41,832 nt of DNA from Candidatus Omnitrophota bacterium (GTDB lineage: Bacteria; Omnitrophota; Gorgyraeia; Velamenicoccales; Velamenicoccaceae): positions 94,459-136,290 of the forward strand of contig DMEU01000023.1 in the NCBI GenBank assembly GCA_003451585.1, written 5' to 3'. This document shows positions 24,353 through 30,133 of this stretch, piece after piece. A program made the translations under genes and the position numbers. How positions within the stretch are numbered: position 1 is the first letter of the stretch; the number at the start of each line of letters is the position of its first letter. Under the pieces are notes generated by a model. It worked only from the letters and a program-made list of their open reading frames with translations, was not told the origin of the DNA and made no database searches.

Positions 24353-25064
24353 GGATCCTCTTTGCGTAACGAACCACATTGCCTACGACAAAAACCGCGG
24401 GAGGTTTAACAGCGTATCGCACGGCCTTCGCCGCGATGTTACCGAGCGTGCCCGTTACGATCCTCTCTTGAGGCGTCGTGCCCTTTTCAATAAATGCGCA
24501 GGGCGTATTTTTTTTACGGCCCGATTTTGACAAGGCCTTTATGACATTGCGGATATTGCCGACCGCCATAAGATACACGAGGGTATCGCAATCCGGCGCG
24601 TCTATCGGCCCGCCGTTGCTCTTTCTGCCCGTCAGGACAGCGATAGAAGAATACCTGCCTTTGCGCGTTAACGGAATGCCGAAACTTTCGGGCGCGGCAA
24701 ATGCCGAGGTCACGCCCTGTACGATCTCAAAAGGGATGCCCCGCTTTTTCAAATAGAGAGCTTCTTCAATACCATGGCTGAACACAAGAGGGTCTCCGCC
24801 TTTTAAGCGCGCCACGATCTTGTTGCCGCGGGCTTTTTCATAAATCAACCTATTGATCTGCGCCTGTTCCAAAAGATGCAGGCCATCGGCCTTGCCGACG
24901 CAGATGACTTGAGCGTCTTTTTTTGCAAATTTCAAAAGTGCGCTTGGAGCAAGAAGATCATACAAGATGACATCGGCCTCCTTGATACGCTTCAAGCCCT
25001 TGACTGTGATAAGCTCCCAGTCACCGGGGCCTGCTCCGATAATATAGACCTTGCCATTCTTCAT
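24342..25064 (-). CDS. cobA: Uroporphyrinogen-III C-methyltransferase
   Basis: This 240-residue AdoMet enzyme methylates uroporphyrinogen III twice to precorrin-2. Blocks are GKVYIIGAGPGDWELITVKG, ADVILYDLLAP, IVARLKGGDPLVFSHGIEEA, and the C-terminal ERIVTGTLGNIA. Many bacteria fuse this enzyme to HemD; here it stops at the normal length of the methyltransferase alone, and no HemD is seen nearby. The ATG overlaps the hemC stop by 4 bp. Its role here is to feed siroheme synthesis. Confidence 0.94.
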   Translation of the reverse strand: MKNGKVYIIGAGPGDWELITVKGLKRIKEADVILYDLLAPSALLKFAKKDAQVICVGKADGLHLLEQAQINRLIYEKARGNKIVARLKGGDPLVFSHGIEEALYLKKRGIPFEIVQGVTSAFAAPESFGIPLTRKGRYSSIAVLTGRKSNGGPIDAPDCDTLVYLMAVGNIRNVIKALSKSGRKKNTPCAFIEKGTTPQERIVTGTLGNIAAKAVRYAVKPPAVFVVGNVVRYAKRIHGH

Positions 25065-25681
25065 AGCCTCTTTCTCCCGACTATAGCCAGGCTCCCCTGC
25101 TTTGGATGCGTGGCAAAAACATCCAAAGGAAATACTTCAGACGCCCGATGTTCCAGCCCCAACCTTATCAATGCCGCGTGGGCCACGACTAACGCGTCGA
25201 TAAAACCGCTGTCCACCAATCCTATACGCTCCCCTATATTACCGCGTATATCGACAAGCACAAGGTCCGGCCGTAACGAACTGATCTCCGCCTTGCGCCT
25301 CGAACTGCTTGTGCCAATGCGGCTGCCGGCGGGTAATTGCGCAAGCTTCAAGTCAGCGCGTGAGACTAAGGCGTCAAAAGGGCTCAACGCGTGCGTCTGG
25401 ACCAAGACCTCAAGTCCCACAGGCAAAGCCTTAGGCAAGTCTTTTGCGCTGTGCACCGCGACATCGACATCTCCGGACAATAACGCCTCGTCGATCTCTC
25501 TGGTAAAAAAATCCGAACCCTCAACCTCGGAAAGCGGTGTTGCCCTGTCTTTGTCCCCTGTTGTCGTGATCACGCGCACCACAAACCGCGCATCACGATA
25601 AAGGCCTTTTAAGACAGGCAAGGCCTCAAGGGCCTGCTTTCTTGCCAACGGGCTTGGCCGTATTCCGATCCTGATCTCCAT
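25061..25681 (-). CDS. hemC: Hydroxymethylbilane synthase lacking domain 3
   Basis: This 206-residue protein carries domains 1 and 2 of porphobilinogen deaminase: IGIRPSPLARKQA, GDVDVAVHSAKDLP (Asp81, matching the catalytic Asp84 of E. coli), GSRIGTSSSRRKAEI and VDIRGNIGERI. It ends at HPKQGSLAIVGRKRL, where other enzymes (about 300-315 residues) continue into domain 3 with the cysteine that holds the dipyrromethane cofactor. The protein has no cysteine at all. The next gene starts by a 4-bp ATGA overlap, so nothing is left over for a lost domain. AGAGG lies 5 bp before its ATG. Confidence 0.9.
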   Translation of the reverse strand: MEIRIGIRPSPLARKQALEALPVLKGLYRDARFVVRVITTTGDKDRATPLSEVEGSDFFTREIDEALLSGDVDVAVHSAKDLPKALPVGLEVLVQTHALSPFDALVSRADLKLAQLPAGSRIGTSSSRRKAEISSLRPDLVLVDIRGNIGERIGLVDSGFIDALVVAHAALIRLGLEHRASEVFPLDVFATHPKQGSLAIVGRKRL

Positions 25682-26658
25682 AAATACCTCTTAAAAAAAT
25701 ACTCTGCCTTACTTGCAATAAGCGCCCTTATCTCATCTGTGACCGGCCGCGAATAATTATCGCCTGAACTGATCTGGTCAAGGTCGAATAGCCTAACGCC
25801 GCGCAACCCGCGGATATCAGGCTCAACATCCCGCGGCAAGGCCAGGTCAAAAATGATAACGCCTTTTTCCGTGTGCCGGTTTCCCTGGAAAATATCTTTT
25901 TTCAGGACAAAGTGTTTGCTTGCTGTAGCGCAAAAAATGATATCCGCCTCATCCAACCTATCATAAAACTCATCGAACCTTAGTGCGGCCGCATCAAATC
26001 TTGCCGCAAGTTCTTTTGCCCGCGCTATAGTCCTGTTGGCAACAAAAACACAGGATGCGCCATTTAATGCGCACTCTTTAGCCAATGCCGCAGCTACCAG
26101 CCCTGCGCCGAGGATGAATATATTCTTGCCCTCAAGCCCAGCGCTTAACACGCGCGCATTTTCTACAGCCGCGCCTGCTATAGAAGGGCCCTCCTGGAAT
26201 AGATCAAACTTCCGGCGCGCGAGTTTACCGGCAAATATGGCGCGCTCAAATACCGCGTTCACGAACGGGCTCGTAGCGCCGGCTTGCCTAGCTATCAAAT
26301 AGGCCTGGCGCACCTGGCCCAATATCTCTTTTTCTCCGACGATATCTGATTCAAGGCCAGAGGCAACGCTAAAGAGGTGTTCAACAGCCGACCGGCCCTC
26401 TTTCTCATAAGTTTCATACTTTTCCAATAGCGGCCGTGAAGCCAAAAAACCTAACAAGTCCTTAAGATGGATCGAATTATCGGCCTCGCAATAAACCTCC
26501 ACCCTGTTGCACGTCGACAAGATCACCGCGCCTTTTAAAGGCCAATGCCTTCTGACCGATGCAAGCGTCTCTTCCAGATCTTTCGAGGCGACAAAAAAAC
26601 GCTCGCGCACTTCAAGCGGAGCGCTCCTGTTATTTATTCCGACCAGAAAAAAACTCAT
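25609..26658 (-). CDS. hemA: Glutamyl-tRNA reductase, short C-terminus
   Basis: This enzyme reduces glutamyl-tRNA to glutamate-1-semialdehyde. The catalytic Cys50 is in ILSTCNRVEVY; other blocks are LFSVASGLESDIVGEKEILG, the NADPH fold IFILGAGLVAAALAKECALN and IIFDLALPRDVEP. It has 349 residues where the family has about 410-430, so most of the helical dimerisation domain is missing. The last ~15 residues are translated from the hemC start region (73-bp overlap). They follow a run of seven T (near 25693-25699), and one extra T would end the protein at EYFF. The start at 26658 overlaps the upstream gene by 29 bp. Confidence 0.9.
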   Translation of the reverse strand: MSFFLVGINNRSAPLEVRERFFVASKDLEETLASVRRHWPLKGAVILSTCNRVEVYCEADNSIHLKDLLGFLASRPLLEKYETYEKEGRSAVEHLFSVASGLESDIVGEKEILGQVRQAYLIARQAGATSPFVNAVFERAIFAGKLARRKFDLFQEGPSIAGAAVENARVLSAGLEGKNIFILGAGLVAAALAKECALNGASCVFVANRTIARAKELAARFDAAALRFDEFYDRLDEADIIFCATASKHFVLKKDIFQGNRHTEKGVIIFDLALPRDVEPDIRGLRGVRLFDLDQISSGDNYSRPVTDEIRALIASKAEYFFKRYLWRSGSEYGQARWQESRPLRPCLS

Positions 26659-27100
26659 CGATCCTTTCCTCCAGGAACTCCTTGAACTCTTTCGACAAAG
26701 GCGGATTTTTGGCATCTGTCGAAACAGAAACAACCAGCCCTTGCCTCTTGATAACGGCAGGCGCTATGAATTCACACGCCAAAGCCTGGTCCACGACATT
26801 GGCCCAAATGCCTTTCTTTTTCGCATCCCTACTGACCTTCTCATTGACCTCGCGCTCTGAGGTCGCCGCGATCGCCAGCCGTGCGCCTTTCATATCAGCA
26901 CTTCTGTAGCCCCTTTTGAACCAACAGATACGGCCGGCCAGGGCTAAGCGCTCAAGATAAGTCGTGGCATGCGGGGCAACGACCCGGACATCGGCTCCAA
27001 AGGCGCGAAGCATCCGAACCTTGCGCTCCGCCACAGGCCCTGCGCCGACAACAACGACGCATTTATCCTTTATATCTAAACCTACCGGGTAATACTTCAC
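26630..27100 (-). CDS. Precorrin-2 dehydrogenase / sirohydrochlorin ferrochelatase (Met8-like)
   Basis: This 156-residue protein matches the N-terminal (CysG-B/Met8p) domain. It has YYPVGLDIKDKCVVVVGAGP and VAERKVRMLRAFGADVRVVA (Rossmann NAD site), then WANVVDQALACEFIAPAVIK and SVSTDAKNPPLSKEFKEFLE. It oxidises precorrin-2 to sirohydrochlorin and may insert iron to give siroheme. With CobA it covers the last steps toward the cofactor of the sulfite reductase in this cluster. It is shorter than Met8p (~270), which is common for bacterial stand-alone versions; whether it chelates iron is uncertain. Confidence 0.9.
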   Translation of the reverse strand: MKYYPVGLDIKDKCVVVVGAGPVAERKVRMLRAFGADVRVVAPHATTYLERLALAGRICWFKRGYRSADMKGARLAIAATSEREVNEKVSRDAKKKGIWANVVDQALACEFIAPAVIKRQGLVVSVSTDAKNPPLSKEFKEFLEERIDEFFSGRNK

Positions 27101-27114
27101 TTTTTCCCTCTAAC

Positions 27115-27822
27115 TTATCCGACTTTCAACGGCCTTGTATGGATACCGCACTCGCCGCCGCACTTGCTTGTGCCTATCCAGCGGCCGGCTCGTTCATTGT
27201 CTTCATTTGTTATCTTCGTGCACGGGGCGCAACCAAGTGAACGATACCCCTCTGAGTATAAAGGATTAACAGACACTTTATAAAGAGCCAGATACTGCCA
27301 GACCTCGCGCTCTTTCCAGATCAGGATCGGATTAAGCTTGATCAAGCCCCTGTCCCGTTCTTCCACCTCTTTGTAATCCGTCCTTGTGCGGCCTTCCGTG
27401 CAGCGCAGGCCCGTTACCCAGCATTTAACGCGCATTTCATCGACCGCGCGCTTTACGGGCTCAACCTTGAGCACGTCGCAACATCTGTCAGGGTCTGTCT
27501 CATAGAGTTTATCAGAAATCTCAATATCGTTCTTAAAAACTTTCAACTCCGGATAGCGCTTAACTTCATCATTCATGAACTTAATGGTCTCCGCCGGTTT
27601 AAAGCGCGTCGTCACGATAAAACCGCGTATTTTTGGATCCACCCTCTTAGCCAGGTCCCAAACAACCACGGAATCCTTACCAAGGCTGTTAGCCACGACC
27701 AGAGAATCGCCGTATCGCTTATACGCCTCCTCTATGAGGCCCTTAGACCTTGTCACCTTTTCTTTAAAATTCAGGGTTTCAACCAATTCTTTCAAGTCAT
27801 CCTTATTATCCAATAAACTCAT
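27115..27822 (-). CDS. cysH: APS/PAPS reductase with Fe-S cysteines
   Basis: This 235-residue reductase converts adenylylsulfate (or PAPS) to sulfite. The PP-loop variant is NSLGKDSVVVWDLA (46-59). C114-C115 in DPDRCCDVLK and C198-x2-C201 in LGCAPCTK form the [4Fe-4S] set seen in APS-type reductases. The redox-active cysteine is in KCGGECGIH (221-228). The presence of the cysteine pairs favours APS over PAPS. It heads the minus-strand cys/hem operon after a repeat-filled intergenic region. ATP sulfurylase genes are not in the window. Confidence 0.93.
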   Translation of the reverse strand: MSLLDNKDDLKELVETLNFKEKVTRSKGLIEEAYKRYGDSLVVANSLGKDSVVVWDLAKRVDPKIRGFIVTTRFKPAETIKFMNDEVKRYPELKVFKNDIEISDKLYETDPDRCCDVLKVEPVKRAVDEMRVKCWVTGLRCTEGRTRTDYKEVEERDRGLIKLNPILIWKEREVWQYLALYKVSVNPLYSEGYRSLGCAPCTKITNEDNERAGRWIGTSKCGGECGIHTRPLKVG

Positions 27823-27829
27823 TTCTCCT

Positions 27830-28022
27830 CCTTATCTTTGCCTATTAGAAGTGTTTTTCCTTTCAAAGATAACTTCCGTGCCTGCTTGTTAATTTTAAGC
27901 GGGTTAGCTTAAAATTAATAAGCGCCCAGGCTAGGAAGTAAACGCTTATACCTTATCTTTGCCTATTAGAAGTGTTTTTCCTTTCAAAGATAACTTCCGA
28001 AGTAAACGCTTATACCTTATCT
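27830..28022. repeat. Tandem ~64-bp repeat split by a palindrome
   Basis: The gene-free stretch 27823-28038 is made of repeats. The 49-bp sequence beginning CCTTATCTTTGCCTATTAG is present exactly at 27830-27878 and 27951-27999. A 24-bp sequence GAAGTAAACGCTTATACC... is present at 27935-27958 and 27999-28022. Together they form a 64-bp unit in tandem, with partial copies at both ends. Each unit carries ATCTTTG/CAAAGAT arms. The array lies between DUF2061 and cysH. Confidence 0.85.
27879..27934. mobile_element. 56-bp palindromic insertion (MITE/REP-like)
   Basis: A 17-bp near-perfect stem (GCTTGTTAATTTTAAGC against GCTTAAAATTAATAAGC, one G-U pair) around the loop GGGTTA is flanked by outer arms TGCCTG / CAGGCTA. 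It sits exactly at a junction of the flanking 64-bp repeat. The neighbouring copy shows the uninterrupted junction aacttccgaagtaaacg, while here the same two sides are split. That is direct evidence of insertion, or of precise loss from the other copy. Confidence 0.65.
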
Positions 28023-28038
28023 CTTGTTTTTGTTTTGT

Positions 28039-28260
28039 TCATATCTGGTAATCTTCTTTCTTGAGACGGCCGAACTTTACCTTATTCCATACCCTCTCAT
28101 GATAGTAATAAAGGAACATCTTGACAGCATCGGCACTCGCGACAGCCACCACCGACTCGCGCATATTCTTGCTATAGAGGTATACGGCGGCGACTGTAAT
28201 GATATACCCTGTCAGGCGCCAGGTAACAGCTTTTACAATACTCCTTTTTGGATGTTCCAT
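28039..28260 (-). CDS. DUF2061 small membrane protein
   Basis: This 73-residue protein has the DUF2061 pattern: RSIVKAVTWRLTGYIITVAA, then VYLYSKNMRESVVAVASADA and FLYYYHERVWNKVKFGR. One or two membrane helices are expected. DUF2061 proteins often occur near sulfate assimilation genes, as here just upstream of cysH, but their function is not established. GGAGGGGG lies 4 bp before the ATG. Confidence 0.88.
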   Translation of the reverse strand: MEHPKRSIVKAVTWRLTGYIITVAAVYLYSKNMRESVVAVASADAVKMFLYYYHERVWNKVKFGRLKKEDYQI

Positions 28261-28282
28261 TTACCCCCTCCAATACATAATT

Positions 28283-28314
28283 ATTATAATCATATTACTT
28301 ATGTTTAAGTGCAA
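28283..28314 (-). promoter_or_regulatory. Promoter of the cys/hem operon with operator-like site
   Basis: Minus-strand TATAAT (28283-28288) and TTGCAC (28309-28314) are separated by 20 bp, which is long and suggests an activator or a weak promoter. Between them TTACTTatgtttAAGT (28295-28310) resembles the site TTACTTGATTATGTAAGT in the promoter of the Rrf2 gene. Control of the cys cluster by that regulator is the inference. Confidence 0.5.
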
Positions 28315-28347
28315 AAAAAATCCGGGCGTTTCGTCCGGCTTTTGTAA

Positions 28348-28779
28348 CTATATCTGATACGTTAGTTGTTCGTTCTTAACCTTTGCCGCCAATTTGTCAA
28401 AAGTGGCCTCTTTGAGCCTCTTTATTACCTCTATATTAATATCACTCCAGACCTGTGTCATTACCTCGCTTGAATCAGAAGACTTACGCCCCTTCGATCT
28501 TTTCGGAGCCTCGAGTATGGCGTCATCGATGGCCCCTACGACATCCGCTAAACTGATACGCGTTGGGTCTTTGGCCAGATAATACCCACCGGAGACACCG
28601 CGTGAGCTCGTGACAATGCCGGCATTTTTTAATCTTATAAGCAGCTGCAAGAGAAAATTGTGAGGGATATTCTGCGATTTGGCTATCGTGCTTATCTGTA
28701 TAGGCATCTGCGCCTGATACCTTATAGAAAGCTCCAAAACAGCCTTAGCCGCGTACTCTACTTTTGCCGGTAATTTCAT
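28348..28779 (-). CDS. Rrf2-family regulator without cysteines (CymR-like)
   Basis: This 143-residue winged-helix repressor has YAAKAVLELSIRY, ISTIAKSQNIPHNFLLQLLI, then RLKNAGIVTSSRGVSGGYYL and ISLADVVGAID, which are classic Rrf2 blocks. IscR and NsrR bind Fe-S clusters through three cysteines, but this protein has none. It is thus like CymR, which senses cysteine status through cysteine synthase (CysK) in Firmicutes. Its place beside cysH, cysK and a sulfite exporter supports the same role. A strong promoter with an operator-like repeat precedes it. Confidence 0.9.
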   Translation of the reverse strand: MKLPAKVEYAAKAVLELSIRYQAQMPIQISTIAKSQNIPHNFLLQLLIRLKNAGIVTSSRGVSGGYYLAKDPTRISLADVVGAIDDAILEAPKRSKGRKSSDSSEVMTQVWSDINIEVIKRLKEATFDKLAAKVKNEQLTYQI

Positions 28780-28809
28780 CCGCTCCGCCTCTCCAATCCA
28801 ATAGATTAG

Positions 28810-28852
28810 TTACTTGATTATGTAAGTATACTATTAAAGGCCATATTGTCAA
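28810..28852 (-). promoter_or_regulatory. Promoter and operator of the Rrf2 gene
   Basis: Consensus TTGACA (28847-28852), a 16-bp spacer and TATACT (28825-28830) face left. An inverted repeat TTACTTGATTATGTAAGT (28810-28827, plus strand) overlaps the -10 end and the transcription start, which is ideal for autorepression. A similar site lies in the cys operon promoter at 28295-28310. Confidence 0.65.
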
Positions 28853-28877
28853 CTAATTTTTTAAAAAAATTATAGGC

Positions 28878-28906
28878 TTGAGTTACCGGTGAAATTAAAG
28901 TAAAAT
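28878..28906 (+). promoter_or_regulatory. Promoter of the TauE-like gene, leaderless
   Basis: TTGAGT (28878-28883), a 17-bp spacer and TAAAAT (28901-28906) face right. The start codon at 28921 is only 14 bp after the -10 box, so the mRNA leader would be about 8 nt, and no Shine-Dalgarno is seen. It is back to back with the Rrf2 promoter. Confidence 0.55.
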
Positions 28907-28920
28907 ATCGTTCAAACCAC

Positions 28921-29676
28921 ATGATCATTTTAACAGGCATTCTGGCTTTTTTCAGCGAGTATCTGGATTCGGCGCTAGGCATGGGCTACGGGACAGCCCT
29001 TGCCCCCGCCCTGATAATAGCTGGGTATTCGCCGTTAAAAGTCATCCCAGCCATCCTCGCCTCGCAATTCGTCACGGACATAGCTACGTGTTTTCTCCAC
29101 CATCGTGCCTGCAATGTGGACCTGAAGGCCTCATCAAAAGATTTCAAGGTGGCCACGACACTCGGCCTCATCAGTTGCGCAGGTGTCGTAACCGCGTCTT
29201 TTGCTGCGTTCCACATCCCGGCGCGGGCCCTTTCTATCTATATAGGCCTGCTCGTCACAGGCGTAGGCGTTCTGATACTTTTTCAAAGCAACAAATGCGC
29301 CGTCTTCTCCTGGAAGAAGATATCCTCTTTGAGTTTTCTGGCGGCATTCAATAAGGGTATTTCTGGCGGAGGGTACGGACCGTTAGTCATGGGCGGACAG
29401 ATACTCTGCGGGGTCAACACAAAAAACGCAGTAGGCATAACCGCTTTTGCCGAGGCCCTGACATGCCTTGTAGGATTTTCTATTTATCTGTCTATGGGGC
29501 ATGGCAACATAGACTGGAAACTGATAGGCATACTTACGGCATTCAGCCTCCCGTCGATCCCTATCGCAACGGCAACGGTCAAAAAGATCCAAACACCGCA
29601 CCTCAAGAAATTCGTCGCCATCCTCATTATCCTTTTAGGCATCCTGACCCTTCTTAAGGTAGCTTCAAAGGCCTGA
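28921..29676 (+). CDS. TauE/SafE-family sulfite or organosulfur exporter
   Basis: This 251-residue, strongly hydrophobic protein has about eight membrane segments in two similar halves (ILAFFSEYLDSALGMGYGTA and FLAAFNKGISGGGYGPLVMG). The glycine-rich half-repeats are the TauE/SafE (DUF81) signature. Members export sulfite, sulfoacetate or related anions. It is divergent from the Rrf2 gene and ends at a shared terminator. In this setting removal of excess sulfite is the likely role. Confidence 0.9.
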   Translation: MIILTGILAFFSEYLDSALGMGYGTALAPALIIAGYSPLKVIPAILASQFVTDIATCFLHHRACNVDLKASSKDFKVATTLGLISCAGVVTASFAAFHIPARALSIYIGLLVTGVGVLILFQSNKCAVFSWKKISSLSFLAAFNKGISGGGYGPLVMGGQILCGVNTKNAVGITAFAEALTCLVGFSIYLSMGHGNIDWKLIGILTAFSLPSIPIATATVKKIQTPHLKKFVAILIILLGILTLLKVASKA

Positions 29677-29688
29677 TACCAATAAATA

Positions 29689-29713
29689 AACCCGCCCTTT
29701 TAAAGGGCGGGTT
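29689..29713. terminator. Bidirectional terminator between converging genes
   Basis: AACCCGCCCTTT (29689-29700) and AAAGGGCGGGTT (29702-29713) are exact 12-bp inverted arms around one base. On the minus strand the stem is followed by TATTTATT, and on the plus strand by AAAATG. It separates the tauE-like gene and the receiver gene, which converge here, and works best for the minus-strand signalling operon. Confidence 0.85.
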
Positions 29714-29751
29714 AAAATGTGCTTGTTTAGATATTCTTTCGCAGGAAGGCC

Positions 29752-30120
29752 TTATTTATAAAAATCGAGTAACTTGGCCAGGAGACACTCTTCGAGATAC
29801 TCAAGGCTAATTGGCTTGGTAATATAATCAAACGCCCCAAGCTCCATGCACTTCTCTGCTATGGCGGTCTCGGAGACCGCAGTTATCATTATGACGCCGA
29901 TATCTTTATTGACCTCTTTGATCTTTTTTAAGACCTCGATGCCGTCGCTTTTCGGCATACGTATGTCCAGAAGGACAATATAAGGCACACTTTCCTTTAC
30001 TATCTTGACCGCGTCCTCGCCATTGTCGGCATCGTAGACCTCATAGCCTTTTTTCGTAAGGAACTTCTTTAGCATCTCCCTTATAGGCTTTTCGTCGTCA
30101 ACAACCAGTATCTTTTTCAT
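29752..30120 (-). CDS. Stand-alone response regulator receiver
   Basis: This 122-residue CheY-like receiver has KILVVDDEKPIREML (acidic pair), the phosphoacceptor Asp in YIVLLDIRMPKSDGIEVL, Thr in IGVIMITAVSE and Lys in FDYITKPISLEYL. There is no output domain. It is 13 bp after the histidine kinase gene and is surely its partner. Output is probably by protein-protein interaction or a phosphorelay. Confidence 0.95.
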   Translation of the reverse strand: MKKILVVDDEKPIREMLKKFLTKKGYEVYDADNGEDAVKIVKESVPYIVLLDIRMPKSDGIEVLKKIKEVNKDIGVIMITAVSETAIAEKCMELGAFDYITKPISLEYLEECLLAKLLDFYK

Positions 30121-30133
30121 CGTGTCTACCCCT

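Noticed and set aside
25609..25700. Short HemC explained as a sequencing frameshift
   Set aside because: After the HemC stop the cobA gene starts at once by an ATGA overlap, and no third-domain sequence remains in any frame. A frameshift cannot hide a missing ~100 residues there. The T7 run could matter for HemA only.
27830..28022. CRISPR array
   Set aside because: Only two full repeat units, unequal spacing, and the intervening 56 bp is itself a palindrome. No cas genes are present.
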